64,000 nucleotides of DNA from Spirochaetales bacterium (lineage in GTDB: Bacteria > Spirochaetota > Spirochaetia > JABMQR01): NCBI GenBank assembly GCA_018399255.1, contig JAGYPA010000002.1, positions 124,001 to 188,000 of the forward strand, given 5' to 3'. Within the stretch, counting starts at the first letter, position 1, and each line of letters opens with the position of its first letter. Made by a program: the position numbers and the translations under genes. Below the pieces are notes generated by a model. That model was not told where the DNA came from. It worked only from the letters and a program-made list of their open reading frames with translations, and ran no database searches. This document shows positions 8,706 to 17,653 of the stretch, piece after piece.

Positions 8706-10838
8706 TCAGCCTTTTATGGCCGCTGAACCGGTTCTTGCAAGATCAAGAACCGTCAGCTGCAGCGTTTCGGTATTTTTAAAATAATTTCTTCCAAGCCGGA
8801 AAACCATATCAACATGATCACCCAGTGCAAAATCCATATCTAGTCGCTCTCCAGCCCGCCAGAATACTGCCGGCCAGGCAAGAGTCCCCGTTCTCACCAG
8901 CAGACGAAGGTGCTTCACGTTTCCGCTGCCCATCACCGTCACCTCCTGCAGTACCGCATTACGGAGCAGAAACTGCAGCGGTCGATGCTCTTCACCATAC
9001 GGCTCCAGCATCTCCACTACTTTAATAAGTTCCGGAGTCATGTAGGAAGCCGGAATTTCGGCATCTATATCAAGCCGTTCCTCACTCCTAAACCCTTCCA
9101 GTTCACTTGAAGCATTCCAGACCCTTTTAAGAAACCCCTCAAAATTATGAGGTTTCACGCTGAAACCGCCCGCTTGCGGATGCCCTCCGTAGTCAATGAG
9201 GATATCCTCAAACTGCGCAAGAAATTCTTTGACATTCATACTCCGGTTACTGCGGACAGAGCCAATCATTTTTTCCTCAAGATGCGCAATAACAACCGCC
9301 GGAACACGAAACTGATTGAGAAGCCTCGTTGCAATTATCCCGGTTATGCCGCGGTTGAGTTTTTTGTCATTCAGCACAATCAGCTTGTTATGGTGATCAG
9401 TGAGGCTTTTTGCCGCTTTCGGATAGAGCCGTTCCCAGGCTTCCTCCCCGATGCGCTTTCTCTCACGATTCAGCTTTATCAACTCCCGCGCAAGTTCTGC
9501 CTGCCGGGCCGGATCTCGACTCAGCAGCATCTGCACAGCAATCTGCGGCACACCGAGGCGGCCGGCCGCATTAAAGGACGGCGAAACCTGCCAGCCGATA
9601 TCAGTAGTGGACAGACGCTTTCCAATCAGATTCTGCTCGGTTAAATAGGCAGCAAGAGAAGGCCGTGTTCCGCTATTCAGCTGATCCATGCCGTTTTTAA
9701 CCAGAATTCTGTTTTCGTTCTTCATCGGCATCATATCGGCAATTGTCCCGATTGCGACAAGGTCGAGCAGTTCAGCATATTGTACGGATAAACTTGGATA
9801 TTTGGCCTTTATGTAAGCACTGAACAGGCTGATGAAGGCATCCAGTTCCTGTCCGCCCCCTTGCTTGTACTTCATTGACTTGCTGATTTTCTTCAGGCGG
9901 GGCAAACTCTTCCCAGTCAGCGACGGGAACACTTTCCAGATTTCAGGAGCAGCATCAATCAGATGAATATCAACTTTTGGTCCAAAAGCATCCCGCAGCT
10001 GTCGGTATTCCAGATCCCGGTTATACGTAAGTATTGGCAGTCCCAATAAAAAATCAGCCAGGCGGGATTTCTGCAAATTCAGCACACCGGGTACAATTTC
10101 TTCTGTGAGCCGATCGGTTTCCATCAAATTTTCCAGCTTGGCAGCCTGGATAATTACGGTACCGTTGCCCGGCTCAGCGTGCAGAAGGACTATTTCCTGC
10201 TTGTACAGGTCTGTTTTTGCAAAGCGTAAAGCCCATATCAGCTTGACGGCAACTCCGCACCCGGCTAAATGGGGGAATGGATATCCACACCCCTCAATCT
10301 TTGGATTTATGATTGCCAGAGCCGGGGGAAGAAGCGTGTCAGAAAGATGATGATCCACAACAATGGTATCGATGCCTAATTCGGCTGCATAGGCAATTTC
10401 CGCATGGTTGGAAACTCCACAGTCAACGGTGATAATCAGGGTACCGTCCTCTTCGAAAAACTGAAGTACCCCCTCTTTAGTCAATCCGTAAGGTTCATCG
10501 CCTTCCGGTAATTTCCAGGTGACATCAATTCCAAGTTCGCTCAACCCTTCCTGTATGATTACCGTTGATGTCATACCGTCAACGTCGCGATCACCGAATA
10601 TCCGGACTTTTTCCCCTTCTGCTGCGGCCTCTAAAATTCTGTCAACAGCAATTTCCATGTCTTCAAAAAGAAAAGGATTGTGGAGAAAGGTAAGATCTGA
10701 TTCCAGAAAAAACATGATTTCGTCACGCTCAGCGATTCCCCGCCGCTCCAGAATTGAAGCTGGAATAAGATCTATCCCGTATGTCTCACTGATTTGCCGA
10801 ACCTTTGTACTATCTACTGTTTTTTTCTCCCAAGTCAT
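8706..10838 (-). CDS. recJ: Single-stranded-DNA-specific exonuclease RecJ
   Basis: A 710-residue 5'-3' ssDNA exonuclease of the DHH phosphoesterase superfamily, working in RecFOR recombination and repair. Metal-binding motifs are visible at FGDRDVDG (residues 81-88) and IVVDHH (159-164). A C-terminal DHHA1 region contains GGHPQAGGFSV, and an OB-like tail follows. An internal stretch of about 130 residues (around 220-350, LEYRQLRDAFGPKVDIHLID and onward) is longer than in E. coli RecJ. The ATG overlaps the thpR stop by 4 bp (ATGA), linking it to recO-thpR. Confidence 0.93.
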   Translation of the reverse strand: MTWEKKTVDSTKVRQISETYGIDLIPASILERRGIAERDEIMFFLESDLTFLHNPFLFEDMEIAVDRILEAAAEGEKVRIFGDRDVDGMTSTVIIQEGLSELGIDVTWKLPEGDEPYGLTKEGVLQFFEEDGTLIITVDCGVSNHAEIAYAAELGIDTIVVDHHLSDTLLPPALAIINPKIEGCGYPFPHLAGCGVAVKLIWALRFAKTDLYKQEIVLLHAEPGNGTVIIQAAKLENLMETDRLTEEIVPGVLNLQKSRLADFLLGLPILTYNRDLEYRQLRDAFGPKVDIHLIDAAPEIWKVFPSLTGKSLPRLKKISKSMKYKQGGGQELDAFISLFSAYIKAKYPSLSVQYAELLDLVAIGTIADMMPMKNENRILVKNGMDQLNSGTRPSLAAYLTEQNLIGKRLSTTDIGWQVSPSFNAAGRLGVPQIAVQMLLSRDPARQAELARELIKLNRERKRIGEEAWERLYPKAAKSLTDHHNKLIVLNDKKLNRGITGIIATRLLNQFRVPAVVIAHLEEKMIGSVRSNRSMNVKEFLAQFEDILIDYGGHPQAGGFSVKPHNFEGFLKRVWNASSELEGFRSEERLDIDAEIPASYMTPELIKVVEMLEPYGEEHRPLQFLLRNAVLQEVTVMGSGNVKHLRLLVRTGTLAWPAVFWRAGERLDMDFALGDHVDMVFRLGRNYFKNTETLQLTVLDLARTGSAAIKG

Positions 10839-11413
10839 GAAGGTAACTCTACAGTAAAAAGGGGATCGTAGGAAGCACCCTCACGAGACAATCGAGAACG
10901 GTACAAAACAAGCTGATACGGCTTGAATGATATACCCAGGTCTTGCCGGAGAAGTGTATGGGGCGGTTTAATTCTGGATCCTGCTTTCCGGTTCCACCGC
11001 GCAAGGGTTATATGAGGCCGGAATGGCTTGCCGCTGTTTTGATTCCTGTTTGATGAAACCGGGATTTTTTCGATCAGGATCCGGTGCAGTTTTCCCAGCT
11101 GTTCCCTGCCGGCAGCCGCCTCCGCAACGAGAACCCGGGGAGGTGCACTTCCCTGAGGATATACCGCTAGACGCTCCACCCTTATCAGCGGAGGAACTGC
11201 TTTTTTTTGAGCAGCTGTAACACCGGCTTCTTTCATGAAATGTATTATCTGTTCGGCCTGTTCTTCGTTTCGTTCTCCGAGGAATATCAGTGTCAGATGG
11301 AGGCTCTCCGCAGGCAGCAGCCTCAAGGGAAGCTCTGCAGCTTCCGTTGCCGCAACTCGCCGGAGGGCAGCTGCAGCCTCTGCCGGAACAGGAACTGCAA
11401 TAAAAAGCCTCAC
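10835..11413 (-). CDS. thpR: RNA 2',3'-cyclic phosphodiesterase (LigT/ThpR)
   Basis: A 192-residue 2H phosphoesterase. Both catalytic tetrapeptides are visible: HLTLIFLG near residue 40 and HITLAR near residue 134. The family hydrolyses 2',3'-cyclic phosphate RNA ends; the in vivo substrate is uncertain. The start is GTG at 11413 within GTGA, overlapping the recO stop by 4 bp, and its own stop overlaps the recJ start in the same way, so all three genes are translationally coupled. Confidence 0.88.
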   Translation of the reverse strand: MRLFIAVPVPAEAAAALRRVAATEAAELPLRLLPAESLHLTLIFLGERNEEQAEQIIHFMKEAGVTAAQKKAVPPLIRVERLAVYPQGSAPPRVLVAEAAAGREQLGKLHRILIEKIPVSSNRNQNSGKPFRPHITLARWNRKAGSRIKPPHTLLRQDLGISFKPYQLVLYRSRLSREGASYDPLFTVELPS

Positions 11414-12273
11414 AGAATACCGCCCTGCAACGTTTTCAGAGGTTTATCAACTACCTGAGCTATCAGAAAGATAGAGAGACTGCGGAGTGAGGCCAGGGAG
11501 GATGGTACTAATTTCACACTCATGGCTCCCTTCAACAGAACTGAAAGAGTATGTTTCAGATATTTTCTTGCCCCCTGTGAAAGTTCCATCACCTGTCTCG
11601 AACAACAGCCGGCACAGGTAAAGTTGAGGGAATCAGTTTCCAGGAATAGTGATCCGGGATAATCGAAAGAACGTCCACAGCTGCTGCATATATTCAGGTC
11701 GGGCAGGTAGCCGATTACATCAAGAAAACGCCAGATTGTCTGTATCAGCAAATAGGGGGGGATTTCCTGATTTCGGGATGCTGAGAGCCGCTGTCCTGCC
11801 ATCGTCTGCTCTCCATGATGCAGCACTGCTCCAGGATCCATGATTGTTCCAAGAACTTCGAGAGCTTCTTCGAGCAATGCATATAGTCCCCGATATTCTC
11901 CGCCGCCGCTATAGGTCTGGATAATAATTTCTGCCCAGAATGCCGCAAGATACTGAGCATACATGTCTTCGCGGAGGTATTCCCTGAAAATTGCCGAGTC
12001 GATGTCGGTAATTTTATAGCTATTGTTTACCGGGTTGTGATAGAGATAAAAGTTACCCGATACAAATGGCTCTACCCACCCGGATAGGCGACTTTTCCCT
12101 TTTCTCGCTCCGAAAGCAGCTGCCTGAACAAGACCGATTCCAGGCGATAACAGGGTTACGCTCCGGTGGATTTCCCCCATTCGTCTGGTTGATAGTATTA
12201 CTGCCGGTGTTTGTATATTACGCTGAATTATGAGCTCCTCATATATATATATATCGCCTTCGTTGCCTGACAC
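11410..12273 (-). CDS. recO: DNA repair protein RecO
   Basis: A 287-residue RecO: an N-terminal OB-fold (QRNIQTPAVILSTRRMGEI, then SRLSGWVEPFVSGNFYLY) followed by a helical domain with a zinc finger (CSSCGRSF and FTCAGCC). It helps load RecA onto SSB-coated DNA with RecR. The start is GTG at 12273, with no good Shine-Dalgarno. Instead a TTGACA/TAGGAT promoter with a 17-bp spacer ends 5 nt before the GTG, suggesting a leaderless mRNA. An unusual AT-only stretch (a TA repeat) encodes residues 7-11. First gene of recO-thpR-recJ. Confidence 0.87.
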   Translation of the reverse strand: MSGNEGDIYIYEELIIQRNIQTPAVILSTRRMGEIHRSVTLLSPGIGLVQAAAFGARKGKSRLSGWVEPFVSGNFYLYHNPVNNSYKITDIDSAIFREYLREDMYAQYLAAFWAEIIIQTYSGGGEYRGLYALLEEALEVLGTIMDPGAVLHHGEQTMAGQRLSASRNQEIPPYLLIQTIWRFLDVIGYLPDLNICSSCGRSFDYPGSLFLETDSLNFTCAGCCSRQVMELSQGARKYLKHTLSVLLKGAMSVKLVPSSLASLRSLSIFLIAQVVDKPLKTLQGGIL

Positions 12274-12278
12274 AGAAA

Positions 12279-12307
12279 ATCCTATCGACGCAAGCGCTGG
12301 TTGTCAA
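12279..12307 (-). promoter_or_regulatory. recO promoter, probably leaderless
   Basis: TTGACA at 12302-12307, 17-bp spacer, TAGGAT at 12279-12284 (minus strand), then 5 nt to the GTG start. Transcription would begin at or within one base of the start codon. Confidence 0.6.
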
Positions 12308-12442
12308 CTGTCGTGCAGGGAGAAAGGAGAAATGGGGTCAGACACTTTATTTGCTGTTTGACTGGTACATGGTATCCGGCACTTTTCATTGCTTTTTACT
12401 GCTGGCACAATTTTCTTGTAGCACCATTTTCAGCACTATGAT

Positions 12443-13735
12443 ATGATACCTCCCATGGGAAAAAATCAATTCATGCTGCTTTCATTTCTGCTGGCTGTGC
12501 TGCTTGTTTTCCTGCCGGGCTCCCCTGCAGCTGCTGACAGCATCCGGGATATCGATCTTGCCCGGGAGCAGGGTAAACATCTTACAATAAAATTACTGAC
12601 TATTGGGCCGGGAGATCCGGTTTACCTGTGGTACGGACATACGGCTTTAATTGTAGAAGATGCTCTACGGGATACGGAAATCTTGTATGATTACGGCGTC
12701 TTCGATTTTGCCCAGGATAATTTTTATAGAAATTTTGCCATGGGGCGCCTCATATATGGGGTTGTTGCCTCACCGGCATGGTTTCGCATTCAGCTTGCGG
12801 AACGTGAAAAACGCAGCGTATCGCTTGCAGTGCTTGATCTCCCGCCGGAGAGCCGCTTCAAGATGGCCGAGTTTCTGCGGGAAAATGTGCAGCCCGGAAA
12901 CAATACCTATCTTTATCACCATTATTATGACAACTGTTCAACCCGCATACGGGATGTTATCGACATGGCAGTAGATGGACAATTCAAACTGTGGGCTGAA
13001 GACATAGACGGATCAATGTCCTACAGAGAGCATATCAGAAGGTTTTCAGGGTCCCGCTATTTCATGGACTGGGTCCTGAATTTTCTTCAGAGCGGGGTTA
13101 TTGATAAACCGATACGACGCTGGGATGATATGTTTCTGCCGTCCGAGCTGGAAAAAGCTCTGCTTGATTTTTCGTATACTGATGCTGACGGCAGAGAACA
13201 GGCAATTGTAAGCAGTTATGCAATTCTGAGCCCTGCCTTTGAAAGAAAGGCACCACCTCTTCAGCCGCCAGTTCATTGGCCGTGGGCGGCAGGCCTGAGC
13301 ATTGTCGGTGGGGGAATCGGCCTTTTCCTCTACTTCCGCTACACCCGGGCCGGAAAAAAGGGGTGGCGAATTGCTTACGGTCTCTACTCAGGCCTGGGCG
13401 GCCTATTTGCCGGGATTCTCGGAATCGGACTGCTCTTCATGATGTTATTCACTGACCATGATGTTACCTATTGGAATGAAAACATCCTCCTGGCCTCACC
13501 TCTGCTGTTCTGGGCCGGTCTGCTGGGCATCCGTATCGCCTTGGGGAAGGGACGCAATACCCGCCTGCAGAGAATTCTGTTTGCAGTTCAGGGGCTGGCA
13601 GGTATCGGCCTGATACTTGTAAAACTCCTGTTTCCCCATTTTTTCCATCAGCAGAACTGGCTTACAATCATGCTGATTGTGCCGGCTGCCTTGATTATGG
13701 GAATTCCGCGCCGGAGCTATAGGCTACGGGACTAG
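12443..13735 (+). CDS. DUF4105 (Lnb-type) exported membrane protein
   Basis: About 430 residues: a signal sequence (LLSFLLAVLLVFLPGSPAAA), a periplasmic DUF4105 domain (roughly residues 40-270), then four or so membrane segments from about residue 275 to the end. The DUF4105 hallmarks are present: LWYGHTALIV, YDYGVFDF, FAMGRLIYGV, and HHYYDNCSTRIRD, whose Cys with the earlier His suggests an NlpC/P60-like acyl-transfer or hydrolase centre. Some relatives (Lnb) remodel lipoprotein acyl chains; the substrate here is unknown. The start could also be ATG 12455; neither has a Shine-Dalgarno. Its end overlaps the convergent arcC gene by 12 bp. Confidence 0.75.
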   Translation: MIPPMGKNQFMLLSFLLAVLLVFLPGSPAAADSIRDIDLAREQGKHLTIKLLTIGPGDPVYLWYGHTALIVEDALRDTEILYDYGVFDFAQDNFYRNFAMGRLIYGVVASPAWFRIQLAEREKRSVSLAVLDLPPESRFKMAEFLRENVQPGNNTYLYHHYYDNCSTRIRDVIDMAVDGQFKLWAEDIDGSMSYREHIRRFSGSRYFMDWVLNFLQSGVIDKPIRRWDDMFLPSELEKALLDFSYTDADGREQAIVSSYAILSPAFERKAPPLQPPVHWPWAAGLSIVGGGIGLFLYFRYTRAGKKGWRIAYGLYSGLGGLFAGILGIGLLFMMLFTDHDVTYWNENILLASPLLFWAGLLGIRIALGKGRNTRLQRILFAVQGLAGIGLILVKLLFPHFFHQQNWLTIMLIVPAALIMGIPRRSYRLRD

Positions 13736-14674
13736 ATGAGTCCCGGCTTCGTTCTGAAGGGCTTTATAGAGGTTGGCAGGATCAGTTATTATTCCTTCAT
13801 TGCCGGTTTCTGAAACATAATCAATCATCGCCGTAATTTTTGGCAGCATGCTGCCCGGCGCAAACTGTCCCTCCCGGCTGTATGCGTCAGCCTCGCTGCA
13901 GGTGAGCCGGCTCAGCTGCTTTTCAGCAGGTTTGCCGAAATTGATGCAGACTTTTTCTACCGCGGTTGATATGACAAACAGGTCGGCATGCAGCTGTTTT
14001 GCAAGCAGAGCGGCAGCAAAATCCTTATCGATCACCGCCTCCTTTCCCGTAAGCTGACCATTTGCCTCTCTCACTACCGGAATCCCGCCGCCGCCGGCAG
14101 CGATCACCATAATCCCCTGTTCTGCTAAAATTTTTATTGTCTCAATCTCGATTATACTGACAGGAAGCGGAGATGGAACAACCCGGCGGTAGCCGCGGCC
14201 AGCATCCTCCATGATATGCCAACCATCAGTATCCCGGTGGTATTCAGCATCATCCTTTTCCATAAAGGTTCCGATCGGCTTAGTGGGATTGAGAAACGAT
14301 GGATCATGGGGATCCACTTCAACCTGGGTAACCACAGTTGCAGCGGAGACCTGAAGCCCCAGCTCTGCGGCTTCATTATATATTGCCATCTGCAGATTGT
14401 AACCGATAGCTCCCTGCGTATCCGCCACGCAGGAATCGAGAGGCACCGTGTGGAGAATCTTACGGGAAAATTCTGATCTTCTCAAAATGAAGCCGACCTG
14501 GGGTCCATTTCCGTGAGCTATTATAATACGATGCCCGTCAGCAGCAAGGGCAATGATATGCCTGGCTGTTTTTTTTGCAGCTGAATACTGAGATTCAACG
14601 GTAATATGTTTCGGGTCTTCAATGAGGGAGTTCCCTCCGATAGCGATAACAATTGTTTTAGCCTGCATCTGCAT
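13724..14674 (-). CDS. arcC: Carbamate kinase
   Basis: A 316-residue amino-acid-kinase-fold enzyme that makes ATP from carbamoyl phosphate and ADP, usually the last step of arginine deiminase or purine/allantoin catabolism. Motifs: TIVIAIGGNSLIED, AHGNGPQVGFI, VIAAGGGGIPVV and EAVIDKDFAAALLA. Three in-frame ATGs lie in a CAGATG hexanucleotide repeat; the middle one (14674) is 6 nt from AAGGAG and is chosen. No arcA or arcB is nearby, so its pathway partner is not visible. It stands alone on the minus strand. Confidence 0.92.
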   Translation of the reverse strand: MQMQAKTIVIAIGGNSLIEDPKHITVESQYSAAKKTARHIIALAADGHRIIIAHGNGPQVGFILRRSEFSRKILHTVPLDSCVADTQGAIGYNLQMAIYNEAAELGLQVSAATVVTQVEVDPHDPSFLNPTKPIGTFMEKDDAEYHRDTDGWHIMEDAGRGYRRVVPSPLPVSIIEIETIKILAEQGIMVIAAGGGGIPVVREANGQLTGKEAVIDKDFAAALLAKQLHADLFVISTAVEKVCINFGKPAEKQLSRLTCSEADAYSREGQFAPGSMLPKITAMIDYVSETGNEGIITDPANLYKALQNEAGTHLVP

Positions 14675-14797
14675 CTGCATCTCCTTCTCACTTTTTACGC
14701 AGAACTTATATCTGACCATCAGTATTATAACCCATCTGCAACAAACTGCAACATAAATCTTGCAGAAAAATCATTTCTCCCGTTAGTTCATATATAT

Positions 14798-14826
14798 TTG
14801 ACTAATGCCGGATATTGCAGTATTGT
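14798..14826 (+). promoter_or_regulatory. Promoter of the VUT transporter gene
   Basis: TTGACT (14798-14803), 17-bp spacer, TATTGT (14821-14826), about 44 nt before the ATG at 14871. No preQ1 riboswitch was recognised in the leader. Confidence 0.5.
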
Positions 14827-14870
14827 GGGTATCATTTTATCAATCTGATTGTTTTCAGGAGTTAAACTGC

Positions 14871-15551
14871 ATGCTTACTAAAAATCAAAAAACAGAGATA
14901 CTGCTTGGTCTCTTTGTGGGTAGTATGGTTCTGGTAAACACCATTGGGACAAAAATTACAACTATTGCCGGAGTTCGCGTTTCGGTTGGAATATTTTTCA
15001 TGCCGCTGCTGTTTCTGGTAACAGATATTGTAGGGGAAGTGCATGGTCGGGACCGGGCACGGTCCTTTGTGAGGATAGCATCAGGCATTCTCATTTTCAT
15101 GTTCGTCATGGTCTATATCAGCATCAAGATGCCGGCTAATGAAACCTGGGGCCTGCAGGAACAGTATGCCCTCATTTTCAGCAGCAGCCTCCGCATGACT
15201 TTCGCGAGCATAGTCTCCTTTATTATAAGTCAGAGTTTTGATGTCTCCGCTTTTGATTTCTGGAAGAGGCTGACAAAGGGCAAGCATCTGTGGCTGAGAA
15301 ATAATATGTCAACAATTTTCAGCCAGTTTATCGATACAACCATATTCATGTTTCTGGCTTTTTATCATGTGTCTCCGAAGTTTACCGCAGGCTTTATATT
15401 CAGCCTTATAATCCCCTACTGGATCTTTAAAGTCGGTTTTGCCTTGATCGATACGCCCCTCTGCTACATCGGCGTACGGTGGCTGAACAACGAAAAAGCG
15501 GTTAAGCCGGGGTCGACCGGGAGACTGCTCAAAGAAGAAGCGCCGCAATAA
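14871..15551 (+). CDS. VUT-family (YhhQ-like) queuosine precursor transporter
   Basis: A 226-residue inner-membrane protein with about six helices. Family landmarks are VLVNTIGTKITTIAG, LFLVTDIVGEVHGR, and SQFIDTTIFMFLAFY followed by a C-terminal helix with IPYWIFKVGFALIDTP. YhhQ/QueT proteins take up queuine or preQ1 for tRNA modification. The ATG at 14871 has CAGGAG 9 nt upstream; an earlier in-frame start would prepend 22 residues without sequence support. It is transcribed alone, divergently from arcC. Specificity for queuosine precursors is by family only. Confidence 0.85.
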   Translation: MLTKNQKTEILLGLFVGSMVLVNTIGTKITTIAGVRVSVGIFFMPLLFLVTDIVGEVHGRDRARSFVRIASGILIFMFVMVYISIKMPANETWGLQEQYALIFSSSLRMTFASIVSFIISQSFDVSAFDFWKRLTKGKHLWLRNNMSTIFSQFIDTTIFMFLAFYHVSPKFTAGFIFSLIIPYWIFKVGFALIDTPLCYIGVRWLNNEKAVKPGSTGRLLKEEAPQ

Positions 15552-15610
15552 TTCGCGCCCCCCCCTGGTGACTTTCCGCAGACCTTGTTGGCTTTCCGAA
15601 GACCCTGCCG

Positions 15611-15639
15611 TTGATTTATCCTGCAGGCTTTACTATAAT
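15611..15639 (+). promoter_or_regulatory. Promoter of the prfA-prmC-rsh operon
   Basis: TTGATT (15611-15616), 17-bp spacer, perfect TATAAT (15634-15639), about 61 nt before the prfA start. Confidence 0.7.
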
Positions 15640-15700
15640 GACAACGCTTCCTATGGGTTAGAATAATAACCTGACTTTGCCTTACAGGCAGGAGAATTAC

Positions 15701-16765
15701 ATGCTTAAGAAACTCGAAGGTATTGCAGAGAAGTACCGTCAGCTCGAAGAAAAACTTTCTGATCCCGACATTTTAAAGGATATGAACAGATACCGTGAAA
15801 TCATGCAGGAACACGCCCATCTGCAGTCAATTGTCACGGAATTTGAGCACTTCAAACAGCTCTCGAGCGGGATAGCCGACGCCAGACATCTGGTTAATGA
15901 AGAAAAAGACCCGGAAATGCGGGAAATGGCAAAGGAAGAACTTGAAGAACTCGAAGAAAAACTGGAGAAATCTGATATAGAACTGAAGAAACTGCTGGTT
16001 CCACGCGATCCGATGGATGGAAAAAATACTATTATGGAAATCAGGGCCGGTACCGGCGGAGAAGAAGCGGCGCTTTTTGCTGCCGACCTTTTTCGCATGT
16101 ACTCCCATTACGCAGAGGACCGGCACTGGAAAATTGAAATTCTATCCCTCAATGAAACAGGAATCGGGGGGCTGAAGGAAATTATATTTTCTGTCGCAGG
16201 GAAGGAAGTCTACGGCAGCATGCGTTGGGAAAGCGGGGTGCATCGGGTTCAGCGTGTTCCTTCAACCGAATCCGGGGGGCGAATACATACATCGGCCGTA
16301 ACCGTAGCAGTCCTCCCGGAAGCTGAGGAAACAGACATTACCATCAATCAGGAAGAACTTAAAATTGATGTCTACCGATCTTCCGGTCCCGGGGGCCAAA
16401 GCGTGAATACTACCGACTCGGCAGTACGCATAACGCACCTTCCCACGGGACTTGTGGTTATCTGCCAGGATGAAAAGTCGCAGATCAAGAACAGGGCTAA
16501 AGCCCTGCGGGTTCTTCGGGCTAGACTGTATGAGAAGGAAGAAGAGAAAAAACAGCGGGAACGCGCAGAAAACCGCAAAAGCCAGGTAGGCAGCGGCGAC
16601 CGTTCTGAACGGATAAGGACTTACAACTACCCGCAGAACAGGGTCACCGACCACCGCATCAATCTTACGCTCTACAAACTTGACATTATTCTTCAGGGAG
16701 CCATGACAGAAATAATTGATGCTCTCAAGTATCATGCCGGCGAAGAAGCTCTCAAAAACAGCTGA
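15701..16765 (+). CDS. prfA: Peptide chain release factor 1
   Basis: A 354-residue RF1 that terminates translation at UAA/UAG. The GGQ catalytic loop is in [20 protein letters not shown], and [12 protein letters not shown] lies just before it. The ATG at 15701 has CAGGAG 8 nt upstream. Its stop codon overlaps the prmC start by one base (TGATG), so the factor and the methyltransferase that modifies its GGQ glutamine are made together. Confidence 0.96.
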   Translation: MLKKLEGIAEKYRQLEEKLSDPDILKDMNRYREIMQEHAHLQSIVTEFEHFKQLSSGIADARHLVNEEKDPEMREMAKEELEELEEKLEKSDIELKKLLVPRDPMDGKNTIMEIRAGTGGEEAALFAADLFRMYSHYAEDRHWKIEILSLNETGIGGLKEIIFSVAGKEVYGSMRWESGVHRVQRVPSTESGGRIHTSAVTVAVLPEAEETDITINQEELKIDVYRSSGPGGQSVNTTDSAVRITHLPTGLVVICQDEKSQIKNRAKALRVLRARLYEKEEEKKQRERAENRKSQVGSGDRSERIRTYNYPQNRVTDHRINLTLYKLDIILQGAMTEIIDALKYHAGEEALKNS

Positions 16766-17637
16766 TGGAATATCCAGATCCCCGGGCTGAGCAGGAGCGA
16801 TTTTCTGAACTGCTGCATAAGGCACGTTCGATTCTGGCTGAATCGGGGATAACCGAAACGCCCTATCTCGACAGTCTGCTCCTGTTAGCTCATGCTGCAG
16901 ATACGACTCGGGAAATAATTCTGGCTTCTCTTCCGGAAACTGCCTCTGCAGACATTGCAGAGAGGTTCTATAACCTTATCAGTCTCCGGGCAGCAGGCAG
17001 CCCTGCAGCGTATCTTCTTAAGCAAAAAGAGTTTTACGGGCATACCTTTTATGTGGATGAACGGGTTCTGATACCGCGGCCCGATACCGAACTTCTGGTT
17101 GATACTGCCGTAAGCATCTATCGCAGCGGGCTGCCAGGCAGAAGAGTGCTTGATCTTTGCAGCGGATCCGGCTGTATAGGAATTTCTATTCAGGCTGAAC
17201 TGCTCGATGCAGATGTCTCTTTGGGGGATATATCCAAAGATGCCATCGCGGTAAGCACCATTAATACGCAAAAGATTCTGGGTAAGATTCTGCCCTCCTT
17301 TAATTCTGATTTGCTGGAATCAATTCCGGGAACTTTTTCTCTTATAGTTTCCAACCCGCCCTACCTTACAGATAAAGAATGCACAGATCCGCTTCTGGTT
17401 GGAAGGAATGAGCCGCTCAATGCCTTGAAAGCAGGACCTGACGGGCTAACAGTATTAAGACGACTGGCGCAGCAAGGGTTTGCTAAACTTGAAAAAAAGG
17501 GCTATCTTATTCTTGAATGCGGAAGCACCCAAGCTGGAAGGGCTGCCGATATACTGAAAGATGCTGGATTCTCTGAAATTCGCATAATGCGGGACCTTTC
17601 AGGTCGTGAAAGGGCTTTATCGGGAAAAGCCGAATGA
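16765..17637 (+). CDS. prmC: Release factor glutamine methyltransferase
   Basis: A 290-residue SAM-dependent N5-glutamine methyltransferase acting on the GGQ of release factors. It has the SAM-binding motif VLDLCSGSGCIGISIQ and the catalytic NPPY in LIVSNPPYLTD; FYVDERVLIPRPDTE is also typical. It begins on the last base of prfA. The next gene, rsh, begins 17 nt after its stop. Confidence 0.95.
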   Translation: MEYPDPRAEQERFSELLHKARSILAESGITETPYLDSLLLLAHAADTTREIILASLPETASADIAERFYNLISLRAAGSPAAYLLKQKEFYGHTFYVDERVLIPRPDTELLVDTAVSIYRSGLPGRRVLDLCSGSGCIGISIQAELLDADVSLGDISKDAIAVSTINTQKILGKILPSFNSDLLESIPGTFSLIVSNPPYLTDKECTDPLLVGRNEPLNALKAGPDGLTVLRRLAQQGFAKLEKKGYLILECGSTQAGRAADILKDAGFSEIRIMRDLSGRERALSGKAE

Positions 17638-17653
17638 AACTGAATGAAAAAAC

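Noticed and set aside
14720-14870. preQ1 riboswitch ahead of the VUT transporter
   Set aside because: No conserved preQ1 aptamer pattern could be found in the short leader.
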